Below are positions 17,104-25,128 of a stretch of 32,385 bases of DNA, in pieces. This stretch comes from Phosphoribacter sp035448065. GTDB taxonomy: Bacteria; Actinomycetota; Actinomycetes; Actinomycetales; Dermatophilaceae. The notes beneath the pieces were generated by a model. That model was not told the DNA's origin. It ran no database searches and saw only the letters and a list, made by a program, of their open reading frames with translations. The stretch spans positions 1 to 32,385 of the forward strand of contig DAOTIG010000023.1 of assembly GCA_035448065.1 (NCBI GenBank), in the 5' to 3' direction. The number at the start of each line of letters is the position of its first letter. Position 1 is the first letter of the stretch. A program made the translations under genes and the position numbers.

Positions 17104-18129
17104 ATGCGCTCATCGTTGCCCTCGAACCGTCTGCTGCCCGCCGTCGCCCTGGTGGCCGCCGTCGCCCTGAGCTCCTGCAGCTCCGGGCCTGCGTCGGGCG
17201 CCGCGTCCCCCACCGGCTCCGGCGCCACCAGCAGCACCGCCGCACGCAGCACCACCGCAGCGGCCACGACGAGCGCAGCGAGCACGCCGACGAGCGCGCC
17301 GATCCCCGTCACCGCCGCCTTCTACCCGCTGGAGTACCTCCTCACCGAGATCGGCGGACCGCACGTCACGGTCACGACGCTCACCAAGCCGGGCGTCGAG
17401 CCGCACGACCTCGAGCTCACCCCCCAGGACGTCGCCGGGCTGAGCAAGGCCAAGCTCGTCGTCACGCTCAAGGGCTTCCAGCCGGCCGTCGACGCCGCCA
17501 CGGCGCAGCAGGCTCCCACGACGACCTACGACGTCGCACCGGCAGCCGCGCTCGACCTCGCTGCCCCCGAGCACGACCACGAGGGCGGCGACACCCACGG
17601 TCAGGAGGCCAAGGACCCGCACTTCTGGCTCGACCCGGACCGCTACACCCGAGTGGGCTATGCCGTGACCGAGCGGCTCGTGCAGATCGACCCGGCGAAC
17701 GCAGCGACCTACCGGCAGCGCGCCGACGCCTTCGCGGCCTCGCTCACGGCGCTCGACACGAGCTTCACGACCGGGACGACGACGTGTGCCAACCGCAAGC
17801 TCGTCACCAGCCATGCCGCCTTCGGCTACCTCGCCCGCAAGTACAGCTTCACCCAGGTGCCGATCGCCGGCCTGTCGCCTGAGCAGGAGCCCACCGCCAA
17901 GCAGCTGGCGGCGGTCGCCACGGTGGTCAAGGACAGCAAGGCGACGACGATCTACGCCGAGACGCTCGTCGACCCGAAGTTCGCGCAGACCGTGGCGACG
18001 AGCACCGGTGCCACGATCGCCGTCCTGGACCCCATCGAGGGGATCACGACGAGCTCGGCCGGCAAGGACTACCGTGAGGTCATGCAGGCCAACCTCACCG
18101 CATTGCGTGCCGGGCAGGGCTGCCAGTGA
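17104..18129 (+). CDS. znuA: Zinc ABC transporter substrate-binding lipoprotein
   Basis: A 341-aa cluster A-I metal-binding protein. Lipoprotein signal peptide with lipobox ending at Cys25 (ALSSC), then a Ser/Thr/Ala linker (26-66). Metal-ligand positions: His101 in EPHDLELT, His173 in KDPHFWLDP, His in TSHAAFGYLA and the acidic ligand in YAETLVDP. A short His-rich loop (PEHDHEGGDTHG, 156-166) precedes the second ligand and is typical of zinc rather than manganese binders. It lies behind a Zur box and is followed closely by the ATPase gene. Captures Zn2+ outside the membrane for ZnuBC. Confidence 0.94.
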   Translation: MRSSLPSNRLLPAVALVAAVALSSCSSGPASGAASPTGSGATSSTAARSTTAAATTSAASTPTSAPIPVTAAFYPLEYLLTEIGGPHVTVTTLTKPGVEPHDLELTPQDVAGLSKAKLVVTLKGFQPAVDAATAQQAPTTTYDVAPAAALDLAAPEHDHEGGDTHGQEAKDPHFWLDPDRYTRVGYAVTERLVQIDPANAATYRQRADAFAASLTALDTSFTTGTTTCANRKLVTSHAAFGYLARKYSFTQVPIAGLSPEQEPTAKQLAAVATVVKDSKATTIYAETLVDPKFAQTVATSTGATIAVLDPIEGITTSSAGKDYREVMQANLTALRAGQGCQ

Positions 18130-18136
18130 GCCACGC

Positions 18137-18949
18137 GTGACCGGGGGCTCCCCGGTGCTGTCGCTGCGGTCGGCGTCCTTCGGGTATGCCGACCGCGCGG
18201 TCGTCTCCGGCGTGACGCTCACCGTCGAGCCGGGCGAGGTGGTCGCCGTCCTCGGCCCCAACGGCTCGGGCAAGTCGACCCTCGTCAAGGGTGCGCTCGG
18301 CCTGGCTCAGCAGCTCGCCGGCTCGGTCGAGCTCTTCGGTATGCCGCGCGCCGACTTCCGCGAGCACGCCAGGCTCGGCTACGTGCCCCAGCGGCATACC
18401 CTCGCCTCGGCGGTCCGCTCGACGGTGACCGAGATCGTCGCCTCGGGCCGGATCCCCCGCCAGCATTGGCTGCGTGGACAGACCGCGCGCGATCGCGAGC
18501 AGATCGGCCGGGCCCTGGAGCTCGTCGGCCTCGCCGACCGGGCCCGCGCCGACGTCACGACGCTCTCCGGAGGCCAACAGCGGCGGGTGCTCATCGCCCG
18601 CGCGCTCGCCGGCGAGCCGGAGGTGCTCGTGATGGACGAGCCGATGGCCGGCGTCGACGCCTCGGCCCAGCACGTCCTCGCCGACGTGCTCACCCGGCTC
18701 GCCGCGACCGGCGTGACCATGCTCGTCGTCACCCACGAGCTCGTCGCGCTCGCCGACCTGGTCACCCGGGTCGTCGTCGTCGACGCCGGGCAGGTGAGCT
18801 TCGACGGGTCCAAGGCCGACTTCGAGGCCGCGGCCGGGCACGTCCTGCACGACCACGGCGCCCATCACCACGACCTCGAGCTGGCCACCACCCCCGCACT
18901 GCTCGGCAACCCGATCCCGGACCCGCCAGCCGAGGTCCGGCGTGGCTGA
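18137..18949 (+). CDS. znuC: Zinc ABC transporter ATP-binding protein
   Basis: A 270-aa ABC ATPase: Walker A GPNGSGKST (40-48), Q-loop YVPQRHT, signature LSGGQQRRV, Walker B VLVMDEP and switch His in VVTHE. The C-terminus has a His-rich stretch (HVLHDHGAHHHDLEL). The start is uncertain: GTG 18137 (7 nt after the znuA stop, chosen) or GTG 18155, which is preceded by a CGGGGG stretch. The 3' end overlaps the znuB start by 8 nt. Confidence 0.93.
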   Translation: MTGGSPVLSLRSASFGYADRAVVSGVTLTVEPGEVVAVLGPNGSGKSTLVKGALGLAQQLAGSVELFGMPRADFREHARLGYVPQRHTLASAVRSTVTEIVASGRIPRQHWLRGQTARDREQIGRALELVGLADRARADVTTLSGGQQRRVLIARALAGEPEVLVMDEPMAGVDASAQHVLADVLTRLAATGVTMLVVTHELVALADLVTRVVVVDAGQVSFDGSKADFEAAAGHVLHDHGAHHHDLELATTPALLGNPIPDPPAEVRRG

Positions 18950-19967
18950 CCTGCTCGCCCTCGACTTCATGCAGCGCGCGCTGCTCGCGGCGCTGCTCGT
19001 CGGCGCGGTCGCCCCGCTCGTCGGCGTCTTCCTCGTCCAGCGTCGGCTCGCGCTCATCGGCGACGGCATGGGTCACGTCGCGCTCGCCGGCGTCGCGGTC
19101 GGCGTGCTCACCGGCCAGTCGCCGGTGTGGACCGCGCTCGCGGCCGCCGTCGTCGCGGCCGTCGTCGTCGAGCTGATCCGCAGCTCGGGCCGCGCCCAGG
19201 GCGACGTCGCTCTCGCGATCATCTTCTACGGTGGCATCGCCGCCAGCGTCGTCATCATCGCGAAGTCGCCCAAGGGCACGCCGGCCAACCTCACGGCATA
19301 CCTCTTCGGCGCGATCACCACGGTGCAGCCGAGCGACCTCGTCGTCTTCGCGGGGCTCAGCCTGGTCATCCTCGCGACCGTCGGGGTGCTGCGCTCGCGG
19401 CTCTTCGCGGTGGCCAACGACGAGGAGTGGTCGCGCGCGGCCGGGCTGCCGGTGACCGCGCTCAACCTCGCGCTCGCGCTGCTCACCGCCGTCACCGTCG
19501 TCGTGTCGATGCGGATCGTCGGGCTGCTGCTCATCAGCGCGCTGATGATCGTGCCCAATGCCGCGGCCCAGCTCATCGGCCGCTCGTTCCGCGCCTGCCT
19601 GCTGTGGGCCGTCGTCATCGGCGTCGTCTGCTCGGTCGGCGGCGTCATCGTGTCGTATGCCGCCGACACCCCCTCCGGCGGCACCATCGTCATGCTCGCC
19701 ATCGGAGTCTTCGTCGTCGCGGCCGTCGGGTCGGCGATCGCCCAGCGGCTCGGCCGAGCGAGCCACCGCGAGACCGAGGCCCACCCGCACGAGCACGGCC
19801 CGGACTGCGGCCACGAGGTGCTCCCCCACGGCGACCACGTCGACTACCTGCATGACGGCCACCGGCACGCCCCCCACGGCGGCCACTACGACGAGCATGC
19901 CGAGGGCGGGCACGACCCGACGCACGCCCCCTCCGGCACCGGTCACCCCAGCGAGGCATCCCGATGA
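18942..19967 (+). CDS. znuB: Zinc ABC transporter permease with histidine-rich C-terminal tail
   Basis: A 341-aa ABC-3 family permease with about eight hydrophobic helices (first QRALLAALLVGAVAPLVGVF) over residues 1-270 and the conserved GDGMGHVALAGVAVG loop. The last 67 residues form a hydrophilic tail with 16 histidines plus Asp/Glu and one Cys (HPHEHGPDCGHE, HDGHRHAPHGGHYDEH). Such tails in zinc transporters are thought to bind or buffer zinc; here it is presumably cytoplasmic. GTG start 18942 overlaps znuC; the stop overlaps the zur ATG (ATGA), so all three are translationally coupled. Confidence 0.94.
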   Translation: MADLLALDFMQRALLAALLVGAVAPLVGVFLVQRRLALIGDGMGHVALAGVAVGVLTGQSPVWTALAAAVVAAVVVELIRSSGRAQGDVALAIIFYGGIAASVVIIAKSPKGTPANLTAYLFGAITTVQPSDLVVFAGLSLVILATVGVLRSRLFAVANDEEWSRAAGLPVTALNLALALLTAVTVVVSMRIVGLLLISALMIVPNAAAQLIGRSFRACLLWAVVIGVVCSVGGVIVSYAADTPSGGTIVMLAIGVFVVAAVGSAIAQRLGRASHRETEAHPHEHGPDCGHEVLPHGDHVDYLHDGHRHAPHGGHYDEHAEGGHDPTHAPSGTGHPSEASR

Positions 19968-20350
19968 CGACCACGACCCGCAAGCTCACCCGCCAGCAGA
20001 CCGCGGTGCTCGAGGCACTGCAGTCCGGGGCTGACTTCGTCTCGGCCCAGGACCTGCACGCCCGGATGCGCGAGCAGGGCACGACCATCGGGCTGGCCAC
20101 CGTCTATCGCGCGCTCACCACGCTCGCCGCCGACGGTGCCGTCGACAGCCTGCGCACCGACGACGGGCAGTCGGTCTACCGCCAGTGCTCGAGCGGTCAC
20201 CACCACCATCTGGTATGCCGCGTGTGCGGCCGGACCGTCGAGGTCGACGGCCCGGCGGTGGAGACCTGGGCCGAGCGGGTGTCCGCCCAGCACGGCTACC
20301 GGGACGTGCGGCATACCCTCGAGATCGTCGGCACCTGCCCCACCTGCTGA
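19964..20350 (+). CDS. zur: Zinc uptake regulator, Fur family
   Basis: A 128-aa Fur-family repressor: winged-helix part (about 8-85; TRQQTAVLEAL, GLATVYRALTTLAADGAV) and dimerization part with GHHHHLVCRVCGRTVEV and a C-terminal CPTC. The two CxxC pairs are the structural zinc site, and the GHHHH run and nearby His/Asp give the sensory site. It starts by ATGA overlap with znuB, making the repressor part of the operon it probably controls through the Zur box at 17070-17084. Confidence 0.93.
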   Translation: MTTTTRKLTRQQTAVLEALQSGADFVSAQDLHARMREQGTTIGLATVYRALTTLAADGAVDSLRTDDGQSVYRQCSSGHHHHLVCRVCGRTVEVDGPAVETWAERVSAQHGYRDVRHTLEIVGTCPTC

Positions 20351-20376
20351 TCCAGCCGATCTGCTTGGCTGGAGGC

Positions 20377-22227
20377 ATGGCAGACCGACCGATGACCCTG
20401 ACCTTCCTCGGCGCGGCGGGGACGGTGACCGGCTCGAAGTACCTGCTCACCGTCGGCGAGCGCCGAGTCCTCGTCGACGGCGGGATGTTCCAGGGCGACA
20501 AGCGCTGGCGCGAGGTCAACTGGGCGAGCTTCCCCGTCGAGCCGACCTCGCTGTCGGACATCCTCGTCACGCACGCGCACATCGACCACGTCGGCTACCT
20601 CCCCGCGCTCGTCGCCGCCGGCTTTGCCGGCCCGATCTGGTGCACCGAGAGCACCAAGCGGCTGGCCGAGATCGTGCTGCTCGACGCGGCCCACCTGCAG
20701 GAGCGCGAGACCGAGCGGGCGATCGAGGGCGGCTACTCCAAGCACCTGGACCCCAAGCCGCTCTACACCGTCGCCGACGCCGAGGCGACCATCCCGCTGC
20801 TGCGGGTCATCCCCTTCGACAGCGACGTCGACCTCGGCCAGGGGCTGAGCGCGCGGTGGACCCGGGCAGGGCACATCCTCGGCTCGGCGAGCATCACGGT
20901 CACCGCCCGGCGTGCCGGGCAGACCGAGTCGGTGCTCTTCTCCGGCGACCTCGGCCGGCACGACCACCCGGTGCTGCGGCCGCGCGAGATCCCGCCGTCG
21001 GCTCCGGTGGCGCTGATCGAGTCGACCTACGGCGACCGAGAGCACCCCGAGCCGGCCGGGCTGCCGCACGAGGCGATGGCCGACGCGATCCGCCGCACCG
21101 TCGAGCGGGGCGGCTCGGTGCTCATCCCCGCCTTCGCCGTCGACCGCACCGAGGTCATCCTCGTCGCGCTGCAGGACATGCTGCAGGCCGGGCGGATCCC
21201 CAACGTGCCGATCTACCTCAACTCGCCGATGGCGGTGGCCGGGCTGGCCGTCTATCGCGAGGCCTATGCCAAGGGCGAGCTGCGCCGCGACCTCGATCCC
21301 GACGACCTCATGCACATTCCGGGCCTCAAGGAGGTCGCCGACGCCGAGCAGTCCAAGGCGCTCAACCGGCCGGCCCGCTCGTGCATCATCATCTCCTCCT
21401 CCGGGATGGCCACCGGCGGCCGGGTGGTCCACCACCTCGAGGCGATGCTGCCCGACCCGCGGCATACCGTCGTGTTCACCGGCTTCCAGGGCCCGGGCAC
21501 TCGCGGGCGGATGCTGCTCGATGGCGAGCAGCAGATGAAGTTCCGCGGCCGCTATGTCATGGTCCGGGCCGAGATCGTCCAGGACACCGAGTTCTCGGTG
21601 CACGCCGACGCCTCCGACCTGCTCGACTGGCTGCGCGAGCTCTCGCCCCGGCCGCAGACCGTCTTCTGCGTGCACGGCGAGGACCGATCCCGGGCGGCGC
21701 TCGCCGAGCGGATCCGGGCCGAGCTCGGCATCGCGGCCGTCTGCCCGAGCTATGGGGAGGTCGTGACGATCGGGGCCGACGGGCAGTGGGGCGAGGCCGG
21801 CCAGGTCGCGGTCGGGCCGGCCGTCGGTGACGGGGTGGCCGGCGACGACGGTGGGGCCGGCGAGGGTGGCGGCTCGAGCATGCCGCCGGCACCCGGATCG
21901 CCGCCCGCGCCGCGACAGCCGTCCCCGCTGGCGCCGGCTGCGCCCCCGGAGCCCGAGGCCGACCCGATGCACGACCGGCTCGAGCAGGTCCAGGTCATCC
22001 TCGAGACCGCGCTGGGGCAGGTGCAGTTCGCCCCCGAGACGGCTCGCCCGGCGATGACCGAGACCCTGCAGGCGGCGCTCCGACTCGCCGAGGCGGGCGC
22101 CTACTCCCCCGCCGCGCTGCGGCGTGCCGTGGATGACGCGATGACCGCTGCGGTCGCCGCCGTGCAGACGCCGGGAGGGCAGTCGGTCGTCGCGTTGTTG
22201 GCCTCGATCCCGCGGATCATCGGCTGA
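20377..22227 (+). CDS. MBL-fold/beta-CASP nuclease (CPSF73/RNase J-like)
   Basis: A 616-aa metallo-beta-lactamase protein. MBL motifs: GAAGTVTGSKYLL, VTHAHIDHVGYLP (HxHxDH, 66-71), RAGHILGSASI and LFSGDLGRHDHPVL. Beta-CASP motifs: ESTYGDREH, IISSSGMATGGRVVHHL, GFQGPGTRGRML and FSVHADASDLLDWL. This is the RNA-processing exo/endonuclease group. After the catalytic core, a Gly/Pro/Ala linker (about 475-530) leads to an extra 85-aa C-terminal helical domain that ordinary family members lack. Start: ATG 20377, although GGAGG is only 1 nt away; ATG 20392 is the alternative. It follows zur by 26 nt and may be read through from the zinc operon. Confidence 0.88.
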   Translation: MADRPMTLTFLGAAGTVTGSKYLLTVGERRVLVDGGMFQGDKRWREVNWASFPVEPTSLSDILVTHAHIDHVGYLPALVAAGFAGPIWCTESTKRLAEIVLLDAAHLQERETERAIEGGYSKHLDPKPLYTVADAEATIPLLRVIPFDSDVDLGQGLSARWTRAGHILGSASITVTARRAGQTESVLFSGDLGRHDHPVLRPREIPPSAPVALIESTYGDREHPEPAGLPHEAMADAIRRTVERGGSVLIPAFAVDRTEVILVALQDMLQAGRIPNVPIYLNSPMAVAGLAVYREAYAKGELRRDLDPDDLMHIPGLKEVADAEQSKALNRPARSCIIISSSGMATGGRVVHHLEAMLPDPRHTVVFTGFQGPGTRGRMLLDGEQQMKFRGRYVMVRAEIVQDTEFSVHADASDLLDWLRELSPRPQTVFCVHGEDRSRAALAERIRAELGIAAVCPSYGEVVTIGADGQWGEAGQVAVGPAVGDGVAGDDGGAGEGGGSSMPPAPGSPPAPRQPSPLAPAAPPEPEADPMHDRLEQVQVILETALGQVQFAPETARPAMTETLQAALRLAEAGAYSPAALRRAVDDAMTAAVAAVQTPGGQSVVALLASIPRIIG

Positions 22228-22233
22228 ACGGCC

Positions 22234-22318
22234 ATCGCCGGTAGTCGTCGTCTGGGAGGACAGGTGTTCACCGGGTGCCGGTGGTCACCCGTCCTCCCAG
22301 ACGACGACTACCGGCGAT
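22234..22318. repeat. Long perfect inverted repeat (28-bp arms) after the beta-CASP gene
   Basis: Left arm 22234-22261 and right arm 22291-22318 are exact reverse complements over 28 bp (left arm begins ATCGCCGGTAGTCGTCGTCT), separated by a 29-nt loop that can itself pair weakly (GGTG/CACC, GGGTG/CACCC). It starts 7 nt after the stop codon. It may act as a terminator, but the stem is far longer than needed. No flanking target duplication or ORF was seen. Confidence 0.85.
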
Positions 22319-22376
22319 TCCTCGCCATACCGACACTCTTCGATTGGGAGAGGTGTCGTCGGGCGGGAGTTCCACA

Positions 22377-22805
22377 GTGTCGGTAGTGAGTCGGCGGACG
22401 GTTGCGGCCGGCCTCGCCTGGAGTGTGCCCACGATCGTGTTGACGGCCCAGGCCGTCGCCCACGCCGCATCCACGACGCCCACCCCCACGCTCACGGCGA
22501 TCACGGGGTGCACGAGCAAGACCGGCACCAACGTCTACAACCTCACGATGACCTTCGACTCGTCCCTCGCCGGCCATACCCTCGTCATCACCGCGGTCTA
22601 CATCGACACCACGAGTCCGCCGGTGAGTCAGGTGCAGAGCTTCACTCAGCCCTCGCCGACGCCGACCGGCGCCACGGCGACCTTCGCCGCCGTGAGCACC
22701 AACAACGCCGGCAACGTCTTCATCCGGATCGACTACACCATCGACGGCAAGCCGCGGACCTACACCACGACCGCCAAGGTCTCGGTCAACAGGACCTGCC
22801 CCTGA
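22377..22805 (+). CDS. Small secreted protein with Tat-like signal peptide
   Basis: A 142-aa protein. The N-terminus (VVSRRTVAAGLAWSVPTIVL, then AVAHAAS) is a twin-arginine-type signal with a likely cleavage after AHA. The mature part (about 110 aa) is Thr/Ser-rich with beta character and two cysteines (GCTSK near its start, TCP at the end) that could form one disulfide. GTG 22377 has GGGAG 7 nt upstream. The 5' region has an imperfect hairpin (CGACAC 22331-22336 with GTGTCG 22353-22358). I do not recognise the domain; similar short Tat-signal proteins are common in Micrococcales. Confidence 0.7.
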   Translation: MSVVSRRTVAAGLAWSVPTIVLTAQAVAHAASTTPTPTLTAITGCTSKTGTNVYNLTMTFDSSLAGHTLVITAVYIDTTSPPVSQVQSFTQPSPTPTGATATFAAVSTNNAGNVFIRIDYTIDGKPRTYTTTAKVSVNRTCP

Positions 22806-22818
22806 GCGAGCTCAGGGG
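22799..22818. terminator. Bidirectional hairpin containing both convergent stop codons
   Basis: CCCCTGAG-CGAG-CTCAGGGG is a perfect 8-bp stem with a 4-nt loop. The plus-strand stop TGA (22803-22805) lies in the left arm and the uppS stop (22812-22814, minus strand) in the right arm. Confidence 0.75.
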
Positions 22819-23618
22819 GATTCGCCCGGGGCGTCGACGGCGCCGCCGTAGCGCCGGTCGCGGGCGGCATACTGCTGCACGGCCTGCCACAGGTGCCGTC
22901 GGTCGTAGTCGGGCCAGAGCGTGTCCTGGAAGACGAGCTCGGCGTAGGCGGACTGCCAGAGCAGGAAGTTGCTCGTGCGCTGCTCTCCCGAGCTGCGGAC
23001 GAAGAGGTCGACGTCGGGCATGCTCGGCTCGTCGAGATAGCGCGCGATGGTCCGCTCGTCGATGCCGCTCGGCTTGAGCCGGCCGGCGCGGGCATCCTCG
23101 GCGATCCGCTGCACGGCGTCGGCGATCTCGGCCCGTCCGCCGTAGTTGACGCAGAAGTAGAGGGTGAGCCCGGTGTTGTGGCGGGTCAGCTCCTCGGCGA
23201 CCTCGAGCTCGTGAATCACGCTGCGCCACAACCGTGGTCGTCGTCCGACCCACCGCATTCGCACGCCCCACGCGTGGAGCTGGTCGCGCCGGCGGCGGAT
23301 GACGTCGCGGTTGAAGCCCATGAGGAAGCGGACCTCGTCGGGCGAGCGGCGCCAGTTCTCGGTCGAGAAGGCATAGGCCGACAGGTGCGGTATGCCGAGG
23401 TCGATGGCGCCGGCGACGACGTCGAGCAGTGCCGCCTCCCCGGCCTCGTGGCCCTTGGTGCGCGGCAGGCCGCGCTGGTTGGCCCAGCGGCCGTTGCCGT
23501 CCATGACGATCGCGACGTGCCGCGGCAGGATCTCGGCCGGGATGCGTGGCGGCTGGGCGCCACTCGGGTGGGCGAAGGGTCGCTCGTATGCCGCGCCGGC
23601 CCGGTTCGGGGTGCTCAT
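22812..23618 (-). CDS. uppS: Isoprenyl transferase (cis-prenyltransferase, undecaprenyl/decaprenyl diphosphate synthase)
   Basis: A 268-aa cis-prenyltransferase making the polyprenyl-diphosphate carrier for cell-wall synthesis. Motifs: HVAIVMDGNGRWANQRGLPR with the Mg-binding Asp40, KGHEAGEAAL, AYAFSTENWRRS, LYFCVNYGGRAEI and LFVRSSGEQRTSNFLLWQSAY ending in the YAELVFQDTLWPDY block. ATG 23618 shares its A with the recO stop (TGATG), so the two genes are coupled, as is common in actinobacteria. The chain length of the product cannot be read from sequence by eye. Confidence 0.95.
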   Translation of the reverse strand: MSTPNRAGAAYERPFAHPSGAQPPRIPAEILPRHVAIVMDGNGRWANQRGLPRTKGHEAGEAALLDVVAGAIDLGIPHLSAYAFSTENWRRSPDEVRFLMGFNRDVIRRRRDQLHAWGVRMRWVGRRPRLWRSVIHELEVAEELTRHNTGLTLYFCVNYGGRAEIADAVQRIAEDARAGRLKPSGIDERTIARYLDEPSMPDVDLFVRSSGEQRTSNFLLWQSAYAELVFQDTLWPDYDRRHLWQAVQQYAARDRRYGGAVDAPGESP

Positions 23619-24349
23619 CAGCTGGTCCGCTCCACGAGTCGCAACGATCGCACACCCCGCTCGAGATGCCACTGGAGGAAGGCCGCGACGAGGCCGCTGC
23701 CCTCCCGACGGTGATGTGCCGCAGCGAGATCCGCGGTCACCCAGTCGCCGGTGAGGAGCGCGCCGAGCAGCGCGAGCGTCTCCGGCGCCGGCGCGGCCGA
23801 GCCGGGCGGGCGGCATACCAGGCACACCGAGCCACCGGCCGCGACGTGGAAGAAGCGGTGCGGCCCCGGCTCGCCGCACTGCGCACAGTCGGCGAAGGAC
23901 GGCGCCCAGCCGGCGACGGCGAGCGCGCGCAGGATGTAGGCGTCGAGGACGAGCAGCGGGTCGTGCTCGCGGGCGGCGAGCGCAGCGAGGGCTCCGGCGA
24001 CGAGGAGGTACTGCTGGGTGGCGACCTCGTGCTCCTCGGTGAGCCGGTCGCACGTCTCGACGACCGCGGTAGCGGCGGTGTAGGCGGCGTAGTCGCGGCA
24101 GATGGCGTCGCCGTGGGCGGCGAGGGTCTCGACCTGGGTCACCGTGTCGAGGTTGCGGCCCTCGTAGCACTGCAGGTCGACGACCATGAACGGCTCGAGC
24201 CGGGCGCCGAAGCGGGAGGAGGTGCGGCGCACGCCCTTGGCGACGGTGCGGACCTTGCCGCGGCTGCGGGTGAGCACCGTGATGATCCGGTCGGCCTCGG
24301 CCAGCTGGTGGGTCCGCAGGACGACCGCCTCGTCACGGTAGGTCGGCAT
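23618..24349 (-). CDS. recO: DNA repair protein RecO
   Basis: A 243-aa RecO: N-terminal OB fold (about 1-80; YRDEAVVLRTHQLAEADRIITVLTRSRGKVRTVAKGVR), helical middle domain and a four-Cys zinc site (CAQCGEPG ... CLVCRPPG). It acts in RecFOR loading of RecA and strand annealing. ATG 24349 follows GAGAAT (24361-24356) by 6 nt, a probable leaderless start. Confidence 0.95.
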   Translation of the reverse strand: MPTYRDEAVVLRTHQLAEADRIITVLTRSRGKVRTVAKGVRRTSSRFGARLEPFMVVDLQCYEGRNLDTVTQVETLAAHGDAICRDYAAYTAATAVVETCDRLTEEHEVATQQYLLVAGALAALAAREHDPLLVLDAYILRALAVAGWAPSFADCAQCGEPGPHRFFHVAAGGSVCLVCRPPGSAAPAPETLALLGALLTGDWVTADLAAAHHRREGSGLVAAFLQWHLERGVRSLRLVERTS

Positions 24350-24376
24350 CGGTCCATTCTCTCCCCCGCGGGCCGG

Positions 24377-25111
24377 TCAGCCGGGCAGGCGCCCCGTGCC
24401 CGGATCGCGATCGGTGAGGCAGTAGACCTGACCGCCCGGGGCGCGGAGCACGGTCCACCGCGGCCCCTCGCCGACGACGGTCGCGCCGAGGTCGGTATGC
24501 CGCGTCGTCGCGGCGGCCCGGTCGGCACAGGCGAGGTCGGGGTGGGCCCGGACCGGGCCGGTGGGGTCGTCGAGCCGCTGCAGCAGGATGCGGGGGCCGA
24601 CGTCGGCGCCCTGCAGCAGTGCGAGCTCGGGCCGTGACCCGATGAGCAGCTCACCGCCGAGCAGGTCCTGCCAGAAGCGGGTCTCGGTGTCCCACAGGGG
24701 TGCTGGGATGTCGATGGCGAGCTGGTCGAGGACGAGGTCAGAGGTCCTGGCCAGGGTGCCGCGCGGGCCGACGGTGTGGCAGAGCAGCAACCCGCCGGGC
24801 GAGCGGCATACCTCGACGTCGTGGTAGTGCCAGGCCGGCACGGCGCCGAGCGCGATCGAGCGGGCCACGGCCGCGGCGCGGTCGGTGGAGTCGAGGTCCA
24901 GGTGGGTGCGCGGCTGGGCACCCGTCTCGTCGAGCCGCTGCAGCTTGACCCACGGGTCGCCCTCGGCCGGCAGCAGCGTGACGAACTGGCCGGCCTCGCC
25001 TCGCGTGCTCGACAGGCTGGTGCCGGTCGCGGCCGGCCAGAAGGCCAGCGCCGCGTCCCACTGCGCCTCCGGCACGTCGAGGAACAGGTGCAGCCACGAC
25101 GGAGCGGTCAT
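24377..25111 (-). CDS. VOC (glyoxalase/bleomycin resistance-like) protein with two tandem domains
   Basis: A 244-aa protein made of two betaalphabetabetabeta VOC repeats: residues about 5-118 (WLHLFLDVPEAQWDAALAFWPAATG ... HLDLDSTDRAAAVARSIALGA) and about 125-240 (LVLDQLAIDIPAPLWDTETRFWQDLLGG ... HPDLACADRAAATTRHTDLGA). This type is usual in actinobacteria as small-molecule binding or detoxification proteins; no substrate can be inferred. ATG 25111 lies 6 nt after TAGGGT (25123-25118), a leaderless start in the 17-nt gap after the questin-oxidase-like gene. Confidence 0.85.
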   Translation of the reverse strand: MTAPSWLHLFLDVPEAQWDAALAFWPAATGTSLSSTRGEAGQFVTLLPAEGDPWVKLQRLDETGAQPRTHLDLDSTDRAAAVARSIALGAVPAWHYHDVEVCRSPGGLLLCHTVGPRGTLARTSDLVLDQLAIDIPAPLWDTETRFWQDLLGGELLIGSRPELALLQGADVGPRILLQRLDDPTGPVRAHPDLACADRAAATTRHTDLGATVVGEGPRWTVLRAPGGQVYCLTDRDPGTGRLPG

Positions 25112-25128
25112 CGCGCCACCCTAGATGG

